Positions 16,923 to 25,545 of a DNA stretch of 35,072 nt are shown here, piece after piece. The translations under genes and the position numbers were made by a program. The notes under the pieces are model-generated. The model made no database searches. It had not been told where the DNA came from and saw only the letters and a program-made list of their open reading frames with translations. Numbering within the stretch: the stretch's first letter is position 1; each line of letters starts with the position of its first letter. The DNA is from UBA3937 sp050951585 (GTDB taxonomy: Bacteria > Bacillota > Peptococcia > DRI-13 > DTU073), in the NCBI GenBank assembly GCA_050951585.1, contig JBMNJI010000004.1, forward strand, positions 1 to 35,072. The letters are read 5' to 3'.

Positions 16923-17182
16923 TACGCCAAGCTCCTTTCTATCGGCTTACTCACTGTAAATCTGAACATCAAATCCGGTACTTGATTGCCAAAAGAAGAG
17001 TAATGGTGGATGGTGACTTCGTTTTTATCGACCTGCTTCTCATAGACTATCCAGGCGCTGATGGATTCGGCGGGCGCGGAGCTTTCGTCAGGGCCCTTCC
17101 CGCTGCCAGCCCCGCCGCAGCCGACGAGGGTAAATACTAACGCCAATGATAATAATAAAACAAGAAACCTTCTCAGCTTCAT
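16922..17182 (-). CDS. Small lipoprotein, coupled to the large one
   Basis: An 86-residue lipoprotein starting MKLRRFLVLLLSLALVFTLV with the lipobox LVGC followed by a glycine/serine spacer. The ATG at 17180-17182 is chosen because GGAGG lies seven bases upstream; an in-frame extension of 25 codons upstream has no ribosome-binding site and looks unlike a leader. The mature part is only about 65 residues, and its stop overlaps the next start by one base (TAATG). It could be a truncated relative of a longer lipoprotein, since the mature domain ends abruptly (MFRFTVSKPIERSLA). No family is recognised. It heads the lipoprotein operon. Confidence 0.75.
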   Translation of the reverse strand: MKLRRFLVLLLSLALVFTLVGCGGAGSGKGPDESSAPAESISAWIVYEKQVDKNEVTIHHYSSFGNQVPDLMFRFTVSKPIERSLA

Positions 17183-17298
17183 CTCATTACCTCCTTCATT
17201 TTTTTCAAAGCCAACTTCACCAAGCTTACCGGCGGTTTCTGCTATATTCTTTATCATGTCGCCGTCAAAGCGCAGCCATCGGCTCTCAGCAGTATCTT

Positions 17299-17325
17299 AG
17301 ACGGATCGTCATCGTTAATCCGTCT
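17299..17325. promoter_or_regulatory. Eight-base inverted repeat in the lipoprotein operon leader
   Basis: AGACGGAT (17299-17306) and ATCCGTCT (17318-17325) are exact reverse complements with an 11-base gap, about 120 bases before the small lipoprotein gene. No U-tract follows on either strand, so an operator is more likely than a terminator. No regulator is identified. Confidence 0.35.
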
Positions 17326-17392
17326 GCATAACATAAGTTTTAGGGGAAGATGCCTGAAAAAACATCGTTCATAAGAATGAATTTGCAGAAAA

Positions 17393-17418
17393 GCCCCTCA
17401 TACTTTAGTATGAGGGGC
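17393..17418 (-). terminator. Strong terminator-like hairpin after the large surface protein
   Basis: GCCCCTCATAC (17393-17403) pairs perfectly with GTATGAGGGGC (17408-17418) around a TTTA loop. On the minus strand it is followed by TTTTCT. It begins four bases after the stop codon of the surface-protein gene. A subterminal mobile-element hairpin is an alternative reading. Confidence 0.75.
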
Positions 17419-17421
17419 CAG

Positions 17422-20400
17422 TTAAACCCTATATTTATGTGATTTTATGTAAGTGTGACGGTCTGCCAGATTGAATGTTCTTTGCCCGTTAGGGCTTGGA
17501 CTCGATGCGTGTCCGTCTTCATTTCTGGCTTGCGCATAATTCCTAAAGTTGGTTATATCTGTCCGGGTTGTTGGGATCGCTCCCGATACGGAGGCTAATT
17601 TGTTATCAGTATCGAGACTTGCTTTGTAGGCCCCAACATATACATACTCTTTCGGGTCTTCCGTCCCCCGCTCAAAGGCCGGATGCAGCTTAAAGCCCGG
17701 AGCTTCCCAATCTGCCACCCAAAATTCATGCACCTTTGTTTCAGCATTATAAGTATGCTTGTAATAGAATTGCGGAATCTCTACCATCACCTGCCCACTT
17801 TCGCCTTTACGCTTAAAATTATTCGCACCAATCACATCTAAGTATGAGGTGATAGTCCCATTATCCGCTACCGTACATAATTTCATGCCATTCCAAGGCG
17901 CAAAATCATCAAAGCATGATTCGATTACGGCATCTCCCAGCCTGGTCAAATCTGTAGACACCGTACTGCTGTCCCAGACCGCCCCAAACATATACCCGTC
18001 GGCTGTCGTTACATTTATACTCGCAGTTTCCCCGGGAGTAACGCCCCCGGTGGCCACCAGTTTAAAACAATAAGGAGTGTCTATCGTCAGCCCTGTGACA
18101 ATTGCGGTTGTATCCTCCGGCGCTAAATCTTCAAAAGTGGCTGCATCTGTCCAGGTCTCACCTCCATCAGTCGATTGCCGTATCTTTAGGCTTTCCGCCT
18201 CTTCTACCGCCGTCCAACTAAAGGTTGCAGTTGTACCGCTAACACTCGTGGAAGTAAACTCATTCTCAATTATATTGACCGAGTATTGGGCAGTTACTGT
18301 TAAATCTTGCGTTATATTAGTAAAGTCGTTATCCCAATCTGTAAAAGTATATCCGTCTCTGGTGGGATTTTCAGGAGCAGTTGCACTCCCTCCATGCGCT
18401 ACATTCTGTGTTGATAATACCGTCCCATCATAATCCATAAAGGTAACAGTATAGGTCGTATGAGCAAATTCCGCTGTTACGGTTATGTTCCCGGTTACAT
18501 TACTATCTGTTCTGGATGCTGTTTCAACCCCATCAGACCATTTGACAAAATGATAGCCCTCATCCGGTACTGCCGTCACTTCTGTTCCGCTTCCACCGTG
18601 GCTTACTGTTTGTATTGCTTCCCCGCTAATACTGCCGTTTGCTCCTGCCACATAAGTAAGTATATAGGTAGTGGTAGCACTGCTTTTATTCTTTTTAGTT
18701 GACGCGTTGTCCATGTTTGCCGTAATTGTTTTTCCGGCCACCAAAGCTTGAACCCCGTCTGCAATCAGCACATTTTGCACCGGAGGCTCAATTACCACTC
18801 CGTTCACATTCACCTGCGTGATCGGATTCAGCGGTTTTGCTGTTCCGTCGGGATAACCGCCAAGATAGCCCACCGCCGCCGCTTTGGCAAACTCGGCCGC
18901 AAACCAGTCTAATTCCGTTACATCACGATAGCTTGCGTATCCGCCGCCCGGATAATTAAAAGCCCGGTTGACCAAAGTGAAAAATTCAGCCCTCGTGATC
19001 TGGTTATCCGGTCGAAATGTCCCATCGGGATAACCACCCGCTAGTTGCCGCGCCGCCCAGGCTTTAATCCCCTTTTCCGCCCAATGCCCGGAGATATCAC
19101 GGAAGAATGTCTCGAGTCCAGCGTCGCCTTCGGTTGATGTTGTGGTAGGAACATCCTCAGGATTGAGCACCGGAGTGTTATTATTAATAAGCGGGGACTC
19201 TATAGGACTAGACTCTTCCGGCTCTATAGGCTCAACAGTCTGCCCTGAAGATTTTCCGGATTTTGAAGGCTTGGACGGTTTGGTGGGATTCGTAGGCTCT
19301 GCAGATTCTTCAGGATCCTCTGGTTCAATAGAGAAATTATCCAGATACCATTCATCCCCACTGACAGCTACTTTTTCTTCTGGGCTCCTAAATCCTGTGG
19401 CATTGGCATAAACAACATCGGGATACGTATTCCTGATGTCCCGGGCGTCAATTTCGATGGAATGCCATTCACCATCCGCAATCAAGGTCTCCGGCGTATC
19501 AATATTACATGCCTCACTTGACGCTAAATAGACAATGCGATATCCCTGAGTAAAACTATTATTCCAGTTGTAGGCGGCATGCGCCCTTACGTACATCGCC
19601 ACCGGAGTTCCCGGCTTTATTTTGTAATCGGCTTTAATTATCGGGTACTGGTCGATGTTCCATTCGTTCGGATTAATTTCCGCCCAAAGGTCCTTATCAA
19701 CCACAATTTCACCATCATCGTTCTCCCATTCTTTATAGAATAAACGCAGGTAACCATTCGTTCCTTCAACCTGTTTTTCCACGGCAATCGGTTCATCATA
19801 GAGACAATCCCTGACCAGAGTATTAATGGTCCACTCCCAATCCTGATCATCGGCGTCAAAAGTACATTTGCTTAAGGGCTGAGCTAAAACATCCTCCGCC
19901 TGGATAATCACATATGCGCATCCTTTGTATACTTTTTCGTCAGCTGTGTTTACCGTACAAAATATTGCATACTGGCCGGGACTATCATAGGTGTGGTTTA
20001 CCGCGCTTCCTGCGTCCTGCACCATTCCATCCCCAAAATTCCATTTGTATGAAACAGGATTGCCTGCCCCGCGGACAATGGCCGTCAGGGTCACAGGTTC
20101 CCCTGCAGTCACTTTGAAAGGCTGTGTGTCAATCTGAACCGAGACGCGTCCGGCATTGCCCATCTCGTATATCCCAAGATCAGGCTTCTCGCCTGCGTAA
20201 GCCAGGTTTACGGTAGCCCCCTCCTCCCAGGATAGCGGGGTTTCGAGGGTAATAATATTGGTGTCATAATCAACAGCCGCAATTCTGGCGGTGTTTGCGG
20301 CTGACCCCACCGCAATAAGATCACCGACTTCGCCCGGGATGCCCCAGCCGTCGTAAAAATATCTTGCATCGGCAACTTCGAGTGTATTACTGTTTTCACC

Positions 20401-21852
20401 CGAATTTACAGCAGTAGTAAGCGCTTCGGCATTATCTTTCGCCGGGCTGTCATTTTTCAGGGCAAAATTATAATCCTCAGGATCCACAAACTTTGGATCA
20501 GCATTTGTATTATTTAAGAACTGAGCACTTGGCTGCAAGTCATCCAGGGTATGCTTTTCAATAGAATTCGACCAACTCATGATCCAGGAGCTAAAGCAGG
20601 GCATAATCCCCTCGCCGTGCCAAAAGATATTATTGTGGAAGATGGCATATTTTTCAGGATTATTACCGTCTGCAAGGTTGTTATCACGAAGAAAGCGTAA
20701 GTTGATATATTCCCCATAATTATCGTTATTGTAGAAAATATTATTCTTGAAAACATTATTAGCGACGAACTCGTCCAGCCGCCCAAACTCAAAGACACTC
20801 TTGGCAGTTTCCGCAAAGACATTGTTATAGAAGCGGCAATTTTTAAAAACCAAAGGATCCTTCCACGGGCCTACCTCCATCCCAAAATCAGAGTTACGCA
20901 TCATGCGGTTAAACCGGTAAATGCATTGGTCGGGGAAAAGCTCGTCACCACCGCGGGCGCTACCCCCGCCATTAATGTTTTCGGCAAAAACATTCCCTTC
21001 AATGAGCACATTTTCCGTAGAAAATAGCACGTAGTTACGTCCCCACTGACCATTAAAAACGTTATTTCTGATCACGAGATTCCTGGTGGTATTATAAGGG
21101 CCACCATCTTCTACGGCCAGTGCCGCATGGGGAGCTTTGCTGATTTCATTGCCCTCCAGCACAATATTGGTGGCATGTTTAATCGAAAACATATCATCCA
21201 TGCGTCTTAATTCAGAAATAATATTATCCGTAAGCCAGATATTATCGCAATAGGCTAAAACCACCGGGGACTTTTCATCAAAGGCGTTCAGCGTAGTAGG
21301 ACTACCGGTCGCCTTCCTCATGACGCAGTTGGAGACGTGAATATCATGGGACCGATTGCCGCTTTCATCTTTGAAAATTTTCAGCCAGCGCCCGTAATAT
21401 TCATGCTGCATTTCAATATTGATGCCATCGATGTTAATATACGACTTCCCGGCGATGTAAATCGCCCAATTGCGCGGGTCCGCATAAATAAAACCTGTTC
21501 TGTCGGCAAAACCCTTAAATAATACTTTCCCCCGGTTCTGCGCTCTAAATGTAATCGGCGCCTCAGCGGTACCGGAGTTTTGCGGGGCCAAATAGCCCTC
21601 ATATTCACCATCCATAAAGATAACGGTGTTGCCCGCTTCCGCCGTAGAGGCTTTGGCAAGCGTTCGCCAGGGTTCTGCCTCGGTCCCCGGGTTGTCATCA
21701 TCGCCAGACGGACTGACATAATAAATATTACCGGTGGACTCGGCATAGGCTACCGGCGCTCCAGTGAGCCCTGACCCGCTAAGAAGGGAAGAAATCAGTA
21801 GCAAAACGAGCGTTAGACTTCAATATATTCGTCTTTTCATTTTCATCATCAT
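17422..21852 (-). CDS. Giant SLH-anchored beta-helix surface protein, chimeric, with in-frame TGA in the signal peptide
   Basis: An exported protein of about 1470 residues. Counted from the TTG at 21804, residues 26-555 form a parallel beta-helix of the DUF1565/polysaccharide-lyase type (IYYVSPSGDDDNPGTEAEPW at its start, then many N-N-V-F rungs). A PKD domain follows (about 556-638, YKWNFGDG), then a CBM-like beta region, a Pro/Ser/Glu linker, and SLH repeats (about 900-991) for binding secondary cell-wall polymer. After these come bacterial B-repeats (YTVTFMDYDG), an Fn3 domain (about 1178-1265), and a C-terminal domain like those in phage structural proteins (EIPQFYYKH, YVYVGAYKAS). The natural start is ATG at 21850-21852 behind GAGGTG, but a TGA at 21820-21822 sits where TGG would complete MKMKRRIY(W)SLTLVLLLIS. 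Either the gene is disrupted or one base is wrong. It probably binds or cleaves polysaccharide. Confidence 0.8.
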
Positions 21853-22093
21853 TACACCTCATTTTTTGTTTATTTGCTTATTGTCCGGATTATTCTTTCA
21901 CTTCAATCTACTTATTACTGCGCATCCTGTTTTTAGCGTTATTTTCGTACTTTTTTAGACAAGTTTGTACTGTTTTTTCTTTCTCCATAAATAACCAAAT
22001 TCCTGCTTTATTTTACTGTTATCTGCGTCCCTAAATCTTTATTTTAGAAAATTGAATGAATCATGGGATCTCTAAGCAGTTTCTGACAGATAG

Positions 22094-22118
22094 TGTTTTC
22101 ATTTCCATGGTGAAAACA
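22094..22118. promoter_or_regulatory. Eight-base inverted repeat upstream of the abrB promoter
   Basis: TGTTTTCA (22094-22101) and TGAAAACA (22111-22118) are exact reverse complements with a nine-base gap, ending 34 bases before the -35 box of abrB. The geometry suits a dimeric regulator. The regulator is unknown. Confidence 0.4.
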
Positions 22119-22152
22119 GTAAAAATGTTGATAAAAAAATGTAAATTTGGTA

Positions 22153-22181
22153 TTGACTTTTAATGGTAGCATTGTTATCAT
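22153..22181 (+). promoter_or_regulatory. Sigma-A promoter of abrB
   Basis: TTGACT (22153-22158) and TATCAT (22176-22181) are exactly 17 bases apart, 45 bases before the abrB start codon. Confidence 0.7.
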
Positions 22182-22226
22182 TTAGTTATGTAGTTGTCGA
22201 ATTTTGCCGAGAAAGGAGATGATACA

Positions 22227-22472
22227 ATGAAATCTACCGGTATTGTGAGGAAGGTTGACGAACTTGGTCGTGTAGTCATCCCTATCGAGTTAAGAAGAAC
22301 TTTAGGCATTGATGAAAAAGATGCTTTAGAAATCTACGTTGACCAGGAAAAAATCATCCTAAAAAAATATGAACCAGCCTGTGTGTTCTGCGGAAGCGCC
22401 GACAATATTCAGCATTTTCGTGGGAAACTAGTATGTAAAGAATGTGTGCATGATATGTCAGCCAATGCTTAA
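22227..22472 (+). CDS. abrB: AbrB-family transition-state regulator with C-terminal zinc ribbon
   Basis: An 81-residue DNA-binding protein. The N-terminal swapped-hairpin AbrB domain is clear (MKSTGIVRKVDELGRVVIPI, then ELRRTLGI and DALEIYVD). The C-terminus has CVFCGS and CKEC, a two-CxxC zinc-ribbon-like motif found in many clostridial AbrB proteins. The ATG at 22227 is set by GAAAGGAG upstream; an earlier in-frame start lacks one. In Bacillus, AbrB represses post-exponential genes by binding AT-rich promoter DNA as a tetramer and is itself controlled by Spo0A. Here it lies next to rsmI, as in Bacillus, but convergent with it. It may repress the neighbouring surface genes, which is inference. 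Confidence 0.93.
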   Translation: MKSTGIVRKVDELGRVVIPIELRRTLGIDEKDALEIYVDQEKIILKKYEPACVFCGSADNIQHFRGKLVCKECVHDMSANA

Positions 22473-22622
22473 TTTCCCCTTTCAAATACGTATTAAATGG
22501 TACTATCAGGTAATTAAAATAAGGTTTTTCAAATCACATCATGGAGCCGACACTACGAACTTATTTACCTCTTTGGTAGTTAATTTTTAACTTATACTTT
22601 CTGGTATCTAATTCTAATATCT

Positions 22623-22668
22623 AAAAAAGAGCATTCCCGTGATGCAAAACCGGGTAATGCTCTTTTTT
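22623..22668. terminator. Bidirectional terminator between abrB and rsmI
   Basis: AAAAAAGAGCATT (22623-22635) pairs with AATGCTCTTTTTT (22656-22668), with a smaller CCG/CGG pairing inside. A- and T-runs on both flanks let it work for both convergent transcripts. Confidence 0.8.
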
Positions 22669-22684
22669 GTGCTTTTTTTCACCC

Positions 22685-23617
22685 TTACTCTGTAGGCTCG
22701 CGAAGTGTAAGCAGCTTCTCGTAGACTTCCCGTCTGGACAGGTGTTGCAGACGCGCCGTTTCTTTGAGAGCCTCTTTCCGTGAAAAGCCCTTCTCCAGCA
22801 AATCTGTATAACACTGGTCAATTTCCGCCACGGTGATTTCACCTCTGTTTTTCATCTTACTCTGCGCATCAAGAGGGGACGCCCCCTCCACAAGCAGCAC
22901 AATTTCTCCTTTCACTTGCTTCGTAAGGAAATGCTCCCGTACCTCACTTAAAGTACCCCTTTGATATTCCTCAAAGACCTTGGTTAACTCGCGGGCCACA
23001 CAACAACGCCTATCCCCCCAAGCCGTCAGTAGATCGGTCAATGTTTGGACCAGGCGATAAGGACTTTCATAAAAAATAACCGTCCTTTTTTCGCTGCCTA
23101 ATTCTTCATATATTTGTTTTTTCTCTTTTCTGGTCCGGGGAAAAAAACCGGCAAAAACAAAACCGTTACAATCCAGCCCGGAAGCAACTAAGCCCGTCAA
23201 TACTGCGGAAGGCCCCGGAATAACCGTAACGGGGATTTTCTGTGCGATGCATAACTGAACTAAGTCTGCGCCAGGGTCAGAAATCCCGGGCATCCCGGCA
23301 TCCGAGACCAGCCCGATTTTGGCGCCCTGCCGCAATTTTTCCACCAGAGCCGGCCCTTTAAGAACCTTGTTGTGCTCAAAATAACTGGTTACCGGCTTAT
23401 GAATATCATAATGATTTAGGAGCTTCTGGGTTTGCCGCGTATCTTCCGCCGCAATCAAATCAACCGTTTTGAGGACCTCGAGGGCCCTAAGGGTAATGTC
23501 CTGTAGATTACCAATCGGCGTCCCAATCAAGAATAAAGTGCCTCCGGCGTGTTGCTCCTTAAGTTGCGGCTCCTTCCTGTTTTCATTTTTCCTCAGCGTG
23601 CTCCACCTCTTTCCCAT
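22685..23617 (-). CDS. rsmI: 16S rRNA 2'-O-ribose C1402 methyltransferase RsmI
   Basis: RsmI methylates the ribose of C1402 in the decoding centre of 16S rRNA. The tetrapyrrole-methylase fold is clear: GTLFLIGTPIGNLQDITLRA, then AAEDTRQTQKLL, GLVSDAGMPGISDPG, VIPGPSAVLTGL and the C-terminal EIVLLVEG. The encoded 310 residues include a non-conserved N-terminal extension of about 27 residues. The chosen ATG lies inside the end of the preceding methyltransferase gene (35-base overlap) and has no evident ribosome-binding site, so the true start is uncertain and may lie closer to GGTLFLIG. AAGGAG motifs occur at the likely later start region. It is the last gene of the operon before the bidirectional terminator. 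Confidence 0.92.
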   Translation of the reverse strand: MGKRWSTLRKNENRKEPQLKEQHAGGTLFLIGTPIGNLQDITLRALEVLKTVDLIAAEDTRQTQKLLNHYDIHKPVTSYFEHNKVLKGPALVEKLRQGAKIGLVSDAGMPGISDPGADLVQLCIAQKIPVTVIPGPSAVLTGLVASGLDCNGFVFAGFFPRTRKEKKQIYEELGSEKRTVIFYESPYRLVQTLTDLLTAWGDRRCCVARELTKVFEEYQRGTLSEVREHFLTKQVKGEIVLLVEGASPLDAQSKMKNRGEITVAEIDQCYTDLLEKGFSRKEALKETARLQHLSRREVYEKLLTLREPTE

Positions 23618-24335
23618 ACCAGCTTAATATTTCCGCTTCATATTCACCCGGCTTTTTATAGATAATCAAAGGAGGTAATATGCGAAGCTCCGGCGGCGCA
23701 CTTTTGCGGGCTTCCACCAGCATTAAACGGGAAGGACTTTCCCGATAGGAATGAATAAAACGAAGCAGGCGCGGCTCCAATTTATAGCTGCGCAAAAGGG
23801 CAAAAAGATCTACCATCCTTTGCGCAGGATAAATCAAGGCAAAACGCCCCTGATAGTTTAATAGTTTACTGGCGGAATGCACAATATCCTCCAGCGAACA
23901 TTCCAATTGATGGCGGGAAACAGCCTTGCTTTCCGCCGGACTGGCCATCCCGTGCCCGGGCAGATAATAGGGAGGATTAACGGTGACCAAGTTATATTGG
24001 CCGCCCCCGATTACCTTGTGAATCTCCTTCAGATCCCCCTTAACAATCCTGATAAAATTCTCCAGCTTGTTATATTCCATGGTTCGCTGGGCCATTTCCG
24101 CCATTTCCGCCTGAAGCTCCACCCCAATAATCTGCTTTATGGAAGCCCGGGTGCTCAAGATAAGCGGGATTACCCCGGTCCCTGTTCCCAAATCAACCAC
24201 ACAGTCATCTTCCTTCACTGTAGCAAAATGGCCTAACAAGACTGCATCCAAAGTGAAACGAAACCCTTTTTTCTTCTGGATGATCTTCAGGTCGTTGATC
24301 ATTAAATCATCCAGTGATTCATCATTCTTCAGCAC
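23583..24335 (-). CDS. yabB: tRNA1(Val) adenine-37 N6-methyltransferase family (YabB/TrmN6)
   Basis: A class I SAM-dependent methyltransferase of 250 residues. The SAM-binding motif VVDLGTGTGVIPLIL is at about residues 46-60, an acidic GVELQAE follows, and the catalytic NPPYYL motif (N6-adenine type) is at about 119-124. The N-terminus DDLMINDLKIIQKKKGFRFT matches YabB/TrmN6, which in E. coli modifies A37 of tRNA1(Val). The target in Firmicutes is less certain. A GTG start at 24333-24335 is used; the upstream Shine-Dalgarno is weak. It overlaps rsmI and is preceded by a 91-base gap to yabA with nothing evident in it. The gene order yabA-yabB-rsmI matches Bacillus. Confidence 0.85.
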   Translation of the reverse strand: MLKNDESLDDLMINDLKIIQKKKGFRFTLDAVLLGHFATVKEDDCVVDLGTGTGVIPLILSTRASIKQIIGVELQAEMAEMAQRTMEYNKLENFIRIVKGDLKEIHKVIGGGQYNLVTVNPPYYLPGHGMASPAESKAVSRHQLECSLEDIVHSASKLLNYQGRFALIYPAQRMVDLFALLRSYKLEPRLLRFIHSYRESPSRLMLVEARKSAPPELRILPPLIIYKKPGEYEAEILSWYGKEVEHAEEK

Positions 24336-24426
24336 AGCACCGGTCCCAGCCCTTCATAACTTGATTCGCCAATACAAGATGAATTAATCAGTCTGCCTTT
24401 TTCTTTATAAGAAGGCCAGGGGAGAG

Positions 24427-24732
24427 TCACAGCTTGCTTAAAAAGCCCATGCAAAAGAGACAATCTCCCTGCCGGGACTGTCCAAAATGGAGATGACAAA
24501 TATGAAAACCTTCCTCATAGAGCCTCACGAGATTCTCATAGCCGGACCCCTGAATCTTCTTGACATTGTTCTCTATTTGTTCTTTATCTTCATCGGTATA
24601 GCTGCACAAGAGCCGCCGCAGACGCTCATTTTCCTCTTCCAGGGCATAAGCCAGCATTTTCAACGCGGTCAATTCTTCTTGCAGCGCCTGATGTTCCTGC
24701 TCTAATTTAATTAATCGTTCGGTTAGCTTCAT
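24427..24732 (-). CDS. yabA: Replication initiation control protein YabA
   Basis: YabA of 101 residues. The N-terminal half is a coiled coil with heptad leucines (LIKLEQEHQALQEELTALKM, LEEENERLRRLL), which in Bacillus tetramerises. The C-terminal zinc-binding domain is visible as GFHICHLHFGQ and CLFCMGFL, the ligands being C-H-C-C. In Bacillus, YabA bridges DnaA and the sliding clamp DnaN and limits re-initiation. The start is ATG at 24730-24732 with AGGGG about eight bases upstream. It lies 18 bases after the ricT stop, consistent with cotranscription. Confidence 0.93.
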   Translation of the reverse strand: MKLTERLIKLEQEHQALQEELTALKMLAYALEEENERLRRLLCSYTDEDKEQIENNVKKIQGSGYENLVRLYEEGFHICHLHFGQSRQGDCLFCMGFLSKL

Positions 24733-24750
24733 TAGAACAACCCCTCTTGC

Positions 24751-25488
24751 CTATTCATCTTCGAGCTTTTGAAGATCGCCTTCAATATCGTAATTTAAAT
24801 CTTCCGGATTATATGAAAGAGGCTCCTTCCGCTCTTTCTTACTGCACTGATAACAATCATTCTCGTACTTTAAGCAGCACATCAAACGACCGCAAATCCC
24901 GGATATTTTGGTGGGATTAAGGGATAAGTTCTGGTCCTTGGCCATGCGAATAGACACCGGCTCAAAATCACCCAAAAATGAAGCACAGCAGAGTTCCCTG
25001 CCGCAAGAGCCGAGCCCGCCTAACATTTTCGCCTCATCACGGACCCCAATCTGCCTCAATTCAATCCTCGTCCTAAATACCGCAGCCAGATCCTTGACCA
25101 GCTCCCGAAAATCAACCCGTCCTTCCGCCGTAAAATAAAAAATGATTTTACTTCCGTCAAAGGTATATTCCACATCAACCAACTTCATGGGCAAATCATG
25201 GGCCGCAATTTTTTGCAGGCAAATCTCCTTCGCTTCCGCTGTTTTGGCCTGATTCGCCTCCATCTTCTGTAAATCGCTCTGGGTGGCAATCCGCATTACT
25301 TTCTTCAGCGGTAACACTACTTCCTCCTCCGGAACTTGCCGTAAGTCGATTACCACCGTGCCCAATTCCAGCCCCCGGATTGTTTCCACAATAACCGGAG
25401 TATTAACCGGCAATTCCAAATCACCCGGGTCAAAATAATATATTTTTCCGGCATATTTAAATCTGACTCCAATCACATTAACCATCAT
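24751..25488 (-). CDS. ricT: RicT/YaaT (PSP1 domain) regulator of RNA processing
   Basis: A 245-residue PSP1-domain protein. The family hallmark is a cysteine-rich segment: GSCGRELCCASFLGDFEPVS followed by GICGRLMCCLKYE. These cysteines help ligate the Fe-S clusters of the RicA-RicF-RicT complex in Bacillus, which promotes RNase Y-dependent mRNA maturation and supports sporulation and biofilm onset. Two adjacent ATGs are possible (25488 or 25485), with GGAGGG rather far upstream. It lies between holB and yabA, as in Bacillus. The partners RicA and RicF are not in this window. Confidence 0.92.
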   Translation of the reverse strand: MMVNVIGVRFKYAGKIYYFDPGDLELPVNTPVIVETIRGLELGTVVIDLRQVPEEEVVLPLKKVMRIATQSDLQKMEANQAKTAEAKEICLQKIAAHDLPMKLVDVEYTFDGSKIIFYFTAEGRVDFRELVKDLAAVFRTRIELRQIGVRDEAKMLGGLGSCGRELCCASFLGDFEPVSIRMAKDQNLSLNPTKISGICGRLMCCLKYENDCYQCSKKERKEPLSYNPEDLNYDIEGDLQKLEDE

Positions 25489-25545
25489 CTCAGGTTAATC
25501 CCTCCTTTCGCATAGTTCTGATTCCGTTGTTCTGTTCCCGTTATT

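Larger units (their letters stand above)
21853..22226. other. Intergenic region between the surface-protein gene and abrB
   Basis: This 374-base AT-rich divergent region holds no gene. It contains the ribosome-binding site of the surface-protein gene (left edge), an eight-base inverted repeat, the abrB promoter and the abrB ribosome-binding site (GAAAGGAG). A weak minus-strand pair, TTGAAG with CAATAA 17 bases on, lies near 21880-21910 and could serve the surface-protein gene. A/T-rich tracts suit AbrB-type binding, but no consensus site can be claimed. Confidence 0.5.

Noticed and set aside
17422..18000. A diversity-generating retroelement target or prophage.
   Set aside because: The tail domain resembles phage structural proteins, but there is no reverse transcriptase, template repeat, or other phage gene nearby.
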